Shown piece by piece: positions 17,616 to 26,094 of a stretch of 64,000 nt of DNA. Both the position numbers and the translations under genes were made by a program. The notes under the pieces were generated by a model, which saw nothing but the letters and a program-made list of their open reading frames with translations, made no database searches and was not told the DNA's origin. Source of the DNA: Caldisphaera lagunensis DSM 15908 (GTDB lineage Archaea > Thermoproteota > Thermoprotei_A > Sulfolobales > Acidilobaceae); assembly GCF_000317795.1 (NCBI RefSeq), contig NC_019791.1, forward strand, positions 1-64,000, given 5' to 3'. Position 1 is the first letter of the stretch; each line of letters starts with the position of its first letter.

Positions 17616-18296
17616 TTACTGAAGTGATATGACTTCACCGTACATGCCATTCTCAGCATGACCTGGGTATGTACATAAATACCAATAATTTCCTGGCGAA
17701 TTGATTATAAATGTGTATTCATAGCCATATGCATAGTTATTGTTATAATTAGCTGGAGGCAACCAAGTCATATAGAGTCTCATAGAAGGTCCCATACCCC
17801 CATTCATGCCAACATAAGGCATAACGTTATATGGATATGGTGGAGGGGTTGTTGTGATAATAAAGTTATGATACATATCATCATCTAAGTTGATAAATAA
17901 CACATGAATGGTTGAACCTGATGGAACAATTAATGTTGGATTTATTAAACCATAGATTACAAAGACGTCCCCATGAGAATAGGAAGGAACAGTTGAATTT
18001 GTCATGTTTGCTGCATCATTACCCATCATAGCTAATACAACCAAATTTATATTATTGTTGTCTATCACAATAGAATTATTATTTTTATATATATGGACAT
18101 AATTTGGAATTTCATTAGCCAACTCCATTGATTCATTAATAGGATATCTAGTAAAAGATTGAAGGTTATAATAGTTATTTATGTTATTATAATATTCTTT
18201 ATAATTTAAATAGTATGCAATGCCCGTTATTGATATAGCTAGGCCAAGAGTTAATATTATTGCTAACCAAATTAATTTATTCATTTTTGCTCCCAT
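17616..18296 (-). CDS. Rusticyanin/sulfocyanin-like blue copper protein
   Basis: 226 residues. An N-terminal membrane anchor or signal (about 8-30) precedes a hydrophilic, Asn/Tyr-rich linker and a cupredoxin domain. Type 1 copper ligands are complete: His143 in DMYHNF, then Cys208, His213 and Met218 in C-x4-H-x4-M. The methionine axial ligand and the long N-terminal part resemble rusticyanin and sulfocyanin, acid-stable electron carriers. It should sit on the outer face of the membrane and pass electrons to a terminal oxidase. No oxidase genes are adjacent. Confidence 0.87.
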   Translation of the reverse strand: MGAKMNKLIWLAIILTLGLAISITGIAYYLNYKEYYNNINNYYNLQSFTRYPINESMELANEIPNYVHIYKNNNSIVIDNNNINLVVLAMMGNDAANMTNSTVPSYSHGDVFVIYGLINPTLIVPSGSTIHVLFINLDDDMYHNFIITTTPPPYPYNVMPYVGMNGGMGPSMRLYMTWLPPANYNNNYAYGYEYTFIINSPGNYWYLCTYPGHAENGMYGEVISLQ

Positions 18297-18437
18297 TATA
18301 TTCAGAATCCATAGTTAATAAATGTTTTTTAATACTTTTCTTTAAATTATAAAAATAATTATTAGATTTTATTATAATTTAAGGGTTATTTACTTTTTTG
18401 TTTTATGTTTCTTGTTTAATTATTTTAATATAAGGTG

Positions 18438-19895
18438 TTATTCTTTTTTAATTCCAGCCATTATTTTAGCATTTTCTATTAAATCATTTAATCTATTTTT
18501 CATATCATTTTTGAGGGCTAATAATTCTGCTGCAGGAGGACCTCCTCCTTGAATTAGACCAACAAGATGAGGTCCTGCAACCCATAGCTGTAAAAGTCTT
18601 GCTATTCTTAGCCTTTCTTCAGCAGTGTAATTTTCATTTCCTTTTAAAGCTTCCGCGATCTTATTTGAAAGTCCTTCAATATTTAGATCCTTAGACGAAG
18701 GTGCATTAACTGTAATTCCCCCACCTATATCAGCTGACGCTATAATAGCTTCTTTTAGATGTTCAATTGAATCTAATTTGGTTATATTGGCTAATCTAAA
18801 ATCTGGTATATACTCCCCACTTGGATGTCTATATCCTTTAACCATAGCCGCTAATCCAGCTGCATAAGCAGACTCTCCATGTCTCATGATATCTAAAAGC
18901 CTGTCCTGTATGTAACTTGCATTAAGCACACCATTTGCATCTGCCATTAATGCAGCTGAACCAAGGATAACATCGGCAAAACCTGCTTTGCAAGGTCCCC
19001 CTCCCGCTCTATGATGAGATACAAAATATTCTATTAATTTGCCTGTAAACTCATATTCTCCGTCCATAAAAACTCTATCATTAGGAACAAAAACATCATC
19101 AAAAATTATTAAATATGTATTTCTATGACCAAATGGTAATGGATAATCTATATCTGTTCCAAGATCTTTAGAAACCTTCTTCATTATATCCATTGGGTGC
19201 CAACTAGATATAAAATGAACGTTTTTTGTTTCTGGTTTTATTGCAAAAGATACTGCATAGTCTCTTTCATTTTGTTTCATATTTTTTGTTGGTATAACCA
19301 ATATTTCATCCGCTATTGCAGCACCGGTAATATGCATTTTTGCTCCTCTAACAATTATTCCATCTTTTTTCCTCTCAACTACATGTACATAAGCAAAATC
19401 ATTTTTTTGTTCCAAAGGTCCTTTTGATCTATTTCCCTTAACGTCTGTCATAGCTGTTTCAACTACCAAATCCTTTGATTGTACATCTTTTAGCCATCTA
19501 AGAAATCTTTTGTGATATTCTGTGTTTAACTTAGAATCTATATCATAAGTAGATGCATAAACAGCATTAATTCCATCATGGCCTGTGCATCTATAATTGC
19601 AATTACCAATATGAGAATTAAGTATTCTTTGTGATTCTGCTCTCATTATTAAGTCATTTATACTTTTCTCAACATAAACTAATCTATTTATTTCTTCATT
19701 ATCTTGCATAACCGTTAAAATACCTTTATATTCATTTTTTAAAGATAATTCGTATGTTTTTGTTATAACATTAATTGAGGGCCTTATAACTGGGTTATTT
19801 AAAACATCCTCAACCTTTTCTCCTCCAACATAAATATCAATATCTTTTTCTCTTTCTTTTAACCTATTTAAATAATCATTAGAGGTTCCTAACAC
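18438..19895 (-). CDS. abfD: 4-hydroxybutyryl-CoA dehydratase/vinylacetyl-CoA isomerase
   Basis: 485 residues of the 4-hydroxyphenylacetate hydroxylase-like flavoprotein family. The four ligands of the unusual [4Fe-4S] cluster of AbfD are all present: Cys99 and Cys103 in GNCNYRC, His295 and Cys302 in SHHRAGGGPC, with the same spacing as in the clostridial enzyme (C99, C103, H292, C299). It dehydrates 4-hydroxybutyryl-CoA to crotonyl-CoA with FAD. It occurs in archaeal 4-hydroxybutyrate CO2-fixation cycles and in aminobutyrate or succinate fermentation; which applies cannot be told here. It is monocistronic as far as can be seen. Confidence 0.92.
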   Translation of the reverse strand: MLGTSNDYLNRLKEREKDIDIYVGGEKVEDVLNNPVIRPSINVITKTYELSLKNEYKGILTVMQDNEEINRLVYVEKSINDLIMRAESQRILNSHIGNCNYRCTGHDGINAVYASTYDIDSKLNTEYHKRFLRWLKDVQSKDLVVETAMTDVKGNRSKGPLEQKNDFAYVHVVERKKDGIIVRGAKMHITGAAIADEILVIPTKNMKQNERDYAVSFAIKPETKNVHFISSWHPMDIMKKVSKDLGTDIDYPLPFGHRNTYLIIFDDVFVPNDRVFMDGEYEFTGKLIEYFVSHHRAGGGPCKAGFADVILGSAALMADANGVLNASYIQDRLLDIMRHGESAYAAGLAAMVKGYRHPSGEYIPDFRLANITKLDSIEHLKEAIIASADIGGGITVNAPSSKDLNIEGLSNKIAEALKGNENYTAEERLRIARLLQLWVAGPHLVGLIQGGGPPAAELLALKNDMKNRLNDLIENAKIMAGIKKE

Positions 19896-20287
19896 TATAA
19901 GGTCACCATTTAATAGTATGAAAAAGAAAGTTATTAAAGAAATTAAATGAAAAATAATAAATAAAATTAAGACAGACTCTTATAGTTTTGAAATAATTTT
20001 TCTTAAATATTTTGTTTTAACAAAATATTAAAAAATTGTATTTCTGAGTAGATATAAATAAGTTCTGTTGGATTTGACTTATACATATTATCTATAGGAT
20101 TAAATATATACACTTGACTCTAATGTATATAGACAAGTTGAAATAAGCCTTCTTAATTATTGATTTATATTTTATTTAAATGTTTGTTCTTCTTAATTAT
20201 TGATTTATAAAAATAATAATTGATATATCTTAAGTTTTTTTCAAAAAATTTTTTAATTTGATGTTGAGTAAATTAAAGGGAATCAAA
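19896..20287. other. AT-rich intergenic region with a direct repeat
   Basis: About 390 bases between the divergent abfD gene and the STT3 gene. No coding frame is convincing. It holds an exact 21-base direct repeat (see the repeat entry), an imperfect dyad ATATAC...GTATAT near 20105-20130, and the ribosome-binding AAAGGGA for the STT3 start. It presumably contains both divergent promoters. Confidence 0.5.
20149..20209. repeat. Exact 21-base direct repeat, 40-base period
   Basis: Two identical copies at 20149-20169 and 20189-20209 begin CTTCTTAATTATTG and end ATTTATA. Their start-to-start distance is exactly 40 bases. They lie 80-140 bases upstream of the STT3 start, so a regulatory protein-binding role is possible. 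They are too few to be a CRISPR. Confidence 0.6.
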
Positions 20288-20869
20288 ATGTCAAATAGAT
20301 TTAAAAAAATTATTACATCTAATAAGTTTCAATCAATATTAACTTATGTAGTATTTGTAATAGTAGTAATTTTTTCAACATATCTGAGGTTGCTTCCAGC
20401 AATTAATTATGGACTAAAATATTTAAATGAGGCAGATCCATGGGAAAGATATTGGCTATCCCTTTATTTTTATAATCATTTATTTAACTTTGATGGATTA
20501 AAGCATGTGACTTTTTGGTGGTATCCAATTGGAAGAAATTTTTTAAAAACTGAATATTTGGGAATGTCAATATTAACTGTTATTATATCAAAAATCCTTG
20601 GTTTAGGCCAGTCAAAATTAATTGAAATATTGGGATTGCTTCCAGTTGCTTTTTCGATCATTGCTATGTTAGGAGTTTTCTTTGCTGTTAGTAAGATAAC
20701 CGGCTCAAAAATTTCTGGTCTTATATCAGCATCTGTAATAGGATTTTATCCAATTATATTGTTTGATCAAACATTTGCAAATTTTCCAGGTAAAAGAATA
20801 TTTGGTTTTGCACTAATCTCATGGTTTTTATATTTTTTTGCAAGTTCACTGAATGAGAAATATCCATAA
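20288..20869 (+). CDS. aglB: Oligosaccharyltransferase STT3/AglB, N-terminal part
   Basis: About 193 residues: an N-terminal membrane helix, then the first extracellular loop with the metal-binding acidic motif NEADPW, and further helices. This is the front of an AglB/STT3 catalytic subunit, which transfers lipid-linked glycans to Asn in N-x-S/T sequons outside the cell. It ends with TAA just where the protein should continue into its next membrane helix; the remainder follows five bases later in another frame. ATG 20288 is preferred because AAAGGGA lies just upstream; earlier TTG/ATG codons at 20258 and 20261 lack one. Confidence 0.8.
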   Translation: MSNRFKKIITSNKFQSILTYVVFVIVVIFSTYLRLLPAINYGLKYLNEADPWERYWLSLYFYNHLFNFDGLKHVTFWWYPIGRNFLKTEYLGMSILTVIISKILGLGQSKLIEILGLLPVAFSIIAMLGVFFAVSKITGSKISGLISASVIGFYPIILFDQTFANFPGKRIFGFALISWFLYFFASSLNEKYP

Positions 20870-20874
20870 AAGTC

Positions 20875-22671
20875 ATGGCAATATACTCTATTTTAGCTGG
20901 TATATTTGGAGGATTAGTTGGATGGTTTTGGGGTGGATATGAATATATCGCTTTAATGTTAGCAATATATATCCTTTTAGAACCATTTATATTTAGACCT
21001 AATAGGAGAAGTCTTTTGAATTATATTCTTATAATTTTAGGATATACAAGTGTCATAGCCTTATCTCCAACGATTGGATTATCATTTTACACACATAGTG
21101 TAGGATTAGGCTTGATTGGAATTATTATGTTGTATTTGGTAGAAGAAGAGATGTGGAGAGTTAAGCTATTAAGGAAAATAAACATAAAGGATAATTTTGA
21201 TATAAAAGTACATTTATGGTTTATCATTGCTGCATTTGGTATATTGGTTTCATTAATACTTACAGGTTTAATTTCACTACCGAGTAGGGTATTAATAGGA
21301 TTAGGTATTACGCCAATTAATAGTGTTGTTTCTTTAACAGTAGCAGAATACCAATCAATCACCTTTAGTCAGGCAATGGCAGATTATGGAATTTTATTTT
21401 TTGTAACGATAATCGGCCTTATTATGGAATTTTATATCATTTACTTAAATAAAGATAAAATGTCAAGAATAGAAATACTTAAATTAGCTTTGTTTATATA
21501 TGGATTTATTTTTGTATATACAAGCATAAATGAAGCTTATTTTTTATCTTCTGCTGCGTTTTACTTATCGTTATCTACTGGAGTATCAATAAGTTTATTC
21601 CTTTCCTTTAAATCAAAGGAATACAATAAGAAAACAAGAAAAACTATAGAAAAACCTAACTATTCTTCGATAGCTGCTGGAGTTATATTATCTGTTATCG
21701 TATTAGGTATGGCATTAAACTATAGCAGATCTGATTATAATACACTGAAATTAATGGCACCAGATATAGAAACTGGTTATTTGGGTCCAATTTCTGTTCC
21801 AACATCTAATGGAGGATCGAAAATAATTTCTCCAATAAACTCTGCTTGGTTAGATGCATTGAGTTATATCAAAAATAATACTGATAATAATGCTGTTATA
21901 GTATCATGGTGGGATTATGGATATTGGATTGGTGTGTTAGGAAATAGAACAACAGTAGTTGATGGTTCTACAATTAATGGAACTCAAATTCAGATAGTTG
22001 CCGATGTTTTTACCTCTACTTTAAATACAAGCTTAGGATATTTAACTCTGCTAAATCTACCAAAGAACGATACATATATAATTACCTATGATATCTTTTT
22101 GGGAATCTATAATAATAATACTAACTCAGTTACAATGATACCTTATCCATCCATTTATTCCTTAAACCCAAGTGCAGGTATTTATTCAATAACATATGGT
22201 TTAGGAGATATAGCCAAATCATATCAAATGCTTAGAATCGCGTATAAGGTTAATCCAATATTTGGAAATCCATTAACTTCTGCATATTCATCTATATCTA
22301 CTTATAATAACTATGCTTATTATCAATTCCCAGCTTTTTCTGGAAATCCAAGTAAAAATGTTTCTTTAACGCTTGACACAACAATTTATAATCTCATGTT
22401 ATATGGGATTAGTGTATTAAATAATTACAGCAATTTAGGATATGGAGCTTCTTTTCTTAAAAATGTTAAATCCTTTACTCCTGCATCTGTAAGTTATATA
22501 GATCCCACAAATGGTAATTTAGTATTGCAGCCTATTAATGCTCCAAATCCCACAAATTATTATAAACCTGTAAAGATATTTGTATCAATTCCTTATTCAT
22601 GGAATGTATCAAGCTATGGTAATACTTATTTCTATGCTGTTGTTGTATTTTTATACAAAGCACAATTATAA
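20875..22671 (+). CDS. aglB: Oligosaccharyltransferase STT3/AglB, C-terminal part
   Basis: 598 residues with about eight membrane helices followed by a soluble domain with the STT3 signature SWWDYGYW, which recognises the +2 Ser/Thr of the sequon. Together with the preceding 193 residues the total is about 790, a normal AglB length. The frame is -1 relative to the front part. The ATG at 20875 lacks a clear ribosome-binding site, so either translation restarts after the upstream stop, ribosomes shift frame, or there is an indel (real or a sequencing error). The coding sequence on both sides looks well conserved, which argues against an old pseudogene. Confidence 0.8.
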   Translation: MAIYSILAGIFGGLVGWFWGGYEYIALMLAIYILLEPFIFRPNRRSLLNYILIILGYTSVIALSPTIGLSFYTHSVGLGLIGIIMLYLVEEEMWRVKLLRKINIKDNFDIKVHLWFIIAAFGILVSLILTGLISLPSRVLIGLGITPINSVVSLTVAEYQSITFSQAMADYGILFFVTIIGLIMEFYIIYLNKDKMSRIEILKLALFIYGFIFVYTSINEAYFLSSAAFYLSLSTGVSISLFLSFKSKEYNKKTRKTIEKPNYSSIAAGVILSVIVLGMALNYSRSDYNTLKLMAPDIETGYLGPISVPTSNGGSKIISPINSAWLDALSYIKNNTDNNAVIVSWWDYGYWIGVLGNRTTVVDGSTINGTQIQIVADVFTSTLNTSLGYLTLLNLPKNDTYIITYDIFLGIYNNNTNSVTMIPYPSIYSLNPSAGIYSITYGLGDIAKSYQMLRIAYKVNPIFGNPLTSAYSSISTYNNYAYYQFPAFSGNPSKNVSLTLDTTIYNLMLYGISVLNNYSNLGYGASFLKNVKSFTPASVSYIDPTNGNLVLQPINAPNPTNYYKPVKIFVSIPYSWNVSSYGNTYFYAVVVFLYKAQL

Positions 22672-22860
22672 TTTTTCAATTTTTAATGCAATTTGATTTT
22701 AAATTAAATTTTATAGAAACATTATAGCAAAAATTTAGATAATTGATTTTTAGTTAATTTAATATATTAATAACATAATTAATGATATGTTAAATTAGAT
22801 AGCAAACATTAAAATAAGAGTTAAAACTTTGTTAAGAAATTTGCAAAATACTTTTTAAAT

Positions 22861-23136
22861 TTAGCTTGGGATTTTTGGAAGAAAAGTTCTATTAATTATT
22901 ATCAAAGCTATGGCTAATATCATTAGAACTATTGCCAATATTATTGCAATATTAATTGCTTTCCATGAATTTCCAAAAATTATTGGAATTGGTCCAATCA
23001 TTATTATACCTCCTACTTCAAATTTTTGGGTAATGTTTTGTTGAATTGATGAATAAATTGTACCTGAAAATATAACTAGCATACCAATAACTATTAAAGT
23101 AAATCCTATTATTAACCAGGTAGTTATGTTTGCCAA
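22861..23136 (-). CDS. DUF131 small membrane protein (copy 1)
   Basis: 91 residues with two predicted helices flanking the conserved loop GGIIMIGPIPIIFGNSW, the signature of the archaeal DUF131/TIGR00304 family. Function is unknown. A second copy lies at 23985-24245, and the two share the loop almost residue for residue. Confidence 0.78.
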   Translation of the reverse strand: MANITTWLIIGFTLIVIGMLVIFSGTIYSSIQQNITQKFEVGGIIMIGPIPIIFGNSWKAINIAIILAIVLMILAIALIIINRTFLPKIPS

Positions 23137-23289
23137 TTTTCATCATTTTAATTACGATATAAGAAAAGATTAAATAGTTTTATTTTAGCAGTTTAAGTAT
23201 TTACACAAAACTAAAGTTAACCCTTTAGGGTAGGAGAAAGTAAGCAGTTATTAATTGATAACATTCTTATTTTTGTAAATCTTTAATAT

Positions 23290-23658
23290 TTATTCCATCT
23301 TGCTTTCAGCTATACTTTTATCAGGTTCAACAACCACTGCTGTACCATAGGCTATAATTTCATCCATAGTTTCAGCTACTTCATTCGAATCTAGCCTAAA
23401 GCTTATTATCGCATTTGCTCCTAATCCTTTTGCATGAGTTATCATTCTTTCTATGGCTTGAACTCTAGATTGCTCTGACATTTCAGTAAACTCTTTTATT
23501 TCTCCTCCAGCTATACTCCTTAGACTTGCTAAAATTCTACCCCCAAGCCCCCTTGATCTAACTGTTATGCCAAGACAAATACCTAGAACTTTTGTTACTT
23601 TATATCCTGGTATATAAGGAGTTGTTGAGACCATTACATCTTTTTCAGATACGCTCAT
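23290..23658 (-). CDS. YbjQ/UPF0145 family protein
   Basis: 122 residues of the YbjQ (DUF74) family, with VSTTPYIPGYKVTKVLGICLG at the start and the later ANAIISFRLDSN...EIIAYGTAVVV strands. Members form pentameric rings and are sometimes called heavy-metal-binding, but a function is not established. It lies between two DUF131 membrane-protein genes on the same strand. Confidence 0.83.
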   Translation of the reverse strand: MSVSEKDVMVSTTPYIPGYKVTKVLGICLGITVRSRGLGGRILASLRSIAGGEIKEFTEMSEQSRVQAIERMITHAKGLGANAIISFRLDSNEVAETMDEIIAYGTAVVVEPDKSIAESKME

Positions 23659-23796
23659 AACAAATCCCGATAATTTATTTGAAATTTAAAGTTTAAAAAT
23701 TTACGGTTTTAATTAATAAAAATTAGTTTATTAATATAGGAAATTAAAAGCATAAATTTTAGTATATGTATAAAACAAATCGAGGATGGTGAAAAG

Positions 23797-23970
23797 ATGT
23801 CATATATTGATAAGAATAAGGAAAGGTTGGAACAAGAAGGATTAAAAAAGCTGGAAGAAATATATAAAGTTTTTAAGGAGAAAATAGATAATGATTATAA
23901 AAGTAAAATTGATGAATTGAAAAGCAAATATGATTTATTAGTAGAAGAATTTGCAAAAAGATTATCTTAA
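23797..23970 (+). CDS. 57-residue coiled-coil protein
   Basis: The open frame starts at an ATG behind GAGGATGG and encodes a very charged peptide, nearly all Lys, Glu, Leu and Ile, with heptad-like spacing over residues 8-55 and no Cys. It is probably a single long helix or coiled coil. It resembles small stalk or G/H-type ATPase subunits only in composition, so no function is assigned. It is divergent from YbjQ and convergent with the second DUF131 gene. Confidence 0.65.
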   Translation: MSYIDKNKERLEQEGLKKLEEIYKVFKEKIDNDYKSKIDELKSKYDLLVEEFAKRLS

Positions 23971-23984
23971 TTAGAACACTCTTT

Positions 23985-24245
23985 TTAGAATGCTATCCTT
24001 CCAATTAACATAAAAACAATTGCTAAAGTTATTAAAATTATTGCCAATATAATAGCTATTTTTGCAGCCCTCCATGAATTTCCGAAAATTATTGGAATTG
24101 GCCCAATCATTATTACCCCTCCGACCTCAGATTTTTGAGTTTGGTCTTTTTTTGATGATGAATAAATAGTGCCAATAAGTATAACTAAGAATCCAATCAT
24201 TATTAGAGCAATTCCTATTGTTAGCCATATGGCAATATCTGGCAT
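23985..24245 (-). CDS. DUF131 small membrane protein (copy 2)
   Basis: 86 residues, two membrane helices around the loop GGVIMIGPIPIIFGNSW. It is a paralogue of the protein encoded at 22861-23136. It precedes no other gene closely: the upstream Trm112 gene ends 46 bases away on the same strand, so it could be the last gene of that operon. Function is unknown. Confidence 0.78.
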   Translation of the reverse strand: MPDIAIWLTIGIALIMIGFLVILIGTIYSSSKKDQTQKSEVGGVIMIGPIPIIFGNSWRAAKIAIILAIILITLAIVFMLIGRIAF

Positions 24246-24291
24246 AGTTTCACCTATTATAATATTTTTAGATAAAAGCTTAATAATTTAA

Positions 24292-24675
24292 TTATTTGCC
24301 TAATTCTGGTATTTTCATTAAATTTTTAATATCTAAAGGAATTTTATCAAGATATTTTCTTAAGAGTTCCACATCTTCATGATATTTTCTATACTTATCA
24401 TTAAGCATTCTCGGTATACCATCAATTATAGGATACCATCTACCACAATTCTTGCATATAATAATACCATCAATTACATCTAAATTAACACATCTCTTGC
24501 ATATATCAATAGGAACTTCATTAGCTGGTTTTTTCTGAAAAGCACACTTTTCTTTACATTTAATTTTTTCTGGATCTATATCAACCTTATCTTCCTTTAC
24601 GTTTAGTTCATATAGCATTAAATTGTCACTTTTACATTCAGGGCAGGCTAGCAATTCAAAGAAATAGTATCTCAT
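24292..24675 (-). CDS. trm112: Trm112-like zinc-ribbon protein
   Basis: 127 residues. The start FFELLACPECKSDNL and the end CKNCGRWYPIIDGIPRML are the hallmark of the Trm112/YcaR family; in between is an insert with two further Cys pairs (CKEKC, CKRC). Archaeal Trm112 activates several methyltransferases that modify tRNA, rRNA and release factor. Its ATG sits six bases after the stop of the upstream mutase gene, with GGTGAT as ribosome-binding site, so the two are cotranscribed. Confidence 0.83.
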   Translation of the reverse strand: MRYYFFELLACPECKSDNLMLYELNVKEDKVDIDPEKIKCKEKCAFQKKPANEVPIDICKRCVNLDVIDGIIICKNCGRWYPIIDGIPRMLNDKYRKYHEDVELLRKYLDKIPLDIKNLMKIPELGK

Positions 24676-24680
24676 TTACA

Positions 24681-26051
24681 TCACCTTATACATCTCTCTT
24701 TAACATATTTTATTGTATCGTTGATAATTTTTTCAATTTTTTCTTTATCTTTTGCTTCTCCAGTTATCCTCAATATGGGTTCAGTACCACTTGGTCTAAC
24801 AAGTAACCAAAAATCATCTCCAAAAACCTTTACCCCATCAATCGTAATCATTCTATAAGATGAGTATTTTTCTTTAACTGCTTCTACACCACATAAGGCC
24901 TGTTCTCTATTAGCTTCTATTTTTGCTTTAATTGCATAATATTGTGGAAGCTTATTATAAATATTATTTAATGTTTCATTAGTTTCAGAGAGCATGTATA
25001 GAGTTAATGCAATTGTCATAGCTCCATCCCTTACCACATGATGGGGTACGTGCAAATAACCCCCATTATCTTCGAAACCACTAATGGCATCATTGTTTTT
25101 AGTTATTTCCCTAGCTATGGTAACACTCCCAACAGGCGTCCAAGCTACATCAATTCCCTTAGGTTTTAGATATTCTTCTACAAGTATACTGCTCGAAACA
25201 GCTGTATACGTTTTCTTATTATAATTTTTCCATATTTTAGATGAAAATTCTGTTAACAATGCGCCCGTTCTATCTCCCCATTGTATTCTTCCCTCATTAT
25301 CTAATACCATCGCTCTATCAGCATCTCCATCATGAGCAAAACCTGCATCTGCTTTAATTAATTTTATATAATTTAATGTGTTCTGCAATGTTTCTGCATT
25401 TGGTTCAGGATTCCTTCCTGGAAAATATGGATCTAAGTTACAATTTACTGTAAAGGCTTTTACACCTAATTTTCTTAATAATAATGGAGAAGTTAAAGAT
25501 CCAACACTATTAGCACAATCAACAACAACTTTAAAGTTTTTCTTAGCAATTTTTTCTACATCAACCTGGTTAATTATAGCATCTATGTAAATATCAATTA
25601 TATCATCCCTACTCTTTACAAAATTATCATAAGATCTCCATTCCATTTTTGACAAATAATTGTTAAAATAATAGTTTTCTATAATATCTTCATTCTCATG
25701 GGGTATTTCTATCCCATCGCTTGATATAACTTTAATTCCATTATATTCAGGTGGATTATGGCTTGCGGTAATCATAACTCCACCATCAAAACCCAAAGAC
25801 TTTATTCCATATTGTAAAGCTGGTGTTGGAAGTAGGCCTGCATCGTAAACTTTGATTCCCTCAGCAAGTAGGCCTGCAGTTAATGATCTAACAACCATAT
25901 CCCCACCTAACCTTACATCCCTTCCAATAAGTAATCTAGAACCTTTTCCAAAGTATGCTCCTATTGCATGGCCCATCCTTAATGAAAATTCTGGCGTTAT
26001 TAGCTCTCCTACAATACCTCTTACTCCATCTGTTCCAAAAAGCCTGGCCAA
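24681..26051 (-). CDS. glmM: Phosphoglucosamine/phosphohexose mutase
   Basis: 456 residues of the alpha-D-phosphohexomutase family. Visible are the FGTDGVRG start, the phosphoserine loop TASHNP (95-100), the metal-binding DGDADR loop, the sugar-binding GFEDNGG, and the C-terminal phosphate-binding RPSGTEP. In archaea this group interconverts glucosamine-, glucose- or mannose-phosphates for glycan synthesis, and the exact sugar cannot be fixed here. It would supply nucleotide sugars for the glycans used by the STT3 enzyme encoded nearby. Confidence 0.92.
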   Translation of the reverse strand: MARLFGTDGVRGIVGELITPEFSLRMGHAIGAYFGKGSRLLIGRDVRLGGDMVVRSLTAGLLAEGIKVYDAGLLPTPALQYGIKSLGFDGGVMITASHNPPEYNGIKVISSDGIEIPHENEDIIENYYFNNYLSKMEWRSYDNFVKSRDDIIDIYIDAIINQVDVEKIAKKNFKVVVDCANSVGSLTSPLLLRKLGVKAFTVNCNLDPYFPGRNPEPNAETLQNTLNYIKLIKADAGFAHDGDADRAMVLDNEGRIQWGDRTGALLTEFSSKIWKNYNKKTYTAVSSSILVEEYLKPKGIDVAWTPVGSVTIAREITKNNDAISGFEDNGGYLHVPHHVVRDGAMTIALTLYMLSETNETLNNIYNKLPQYYAIKAKIEANREQALCGVEAVKEKYSSYRMITIDGVKVFGDDFWLLVRPSGTEPILRITGEAKDKEKIEKIINDTIKYVKERCIR

Positions 26052-26094
26052 TTTTAATTCCCCAATTTCTAATTCTTGTTTTAGGTTAATTTAT

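Noticed and set aside
18438-19895. Proof of autotrophic CO2 fixation by a 4-hydroxybutyrate cycle
   Set aside because: Only one diagnostic enzyme is in the window, and the same enzyme works in fermentations.
20149-20209. A CRISPR array
   Set aside because: Only two repeats with a 19-base spacer, AT-rich and without cas genes.
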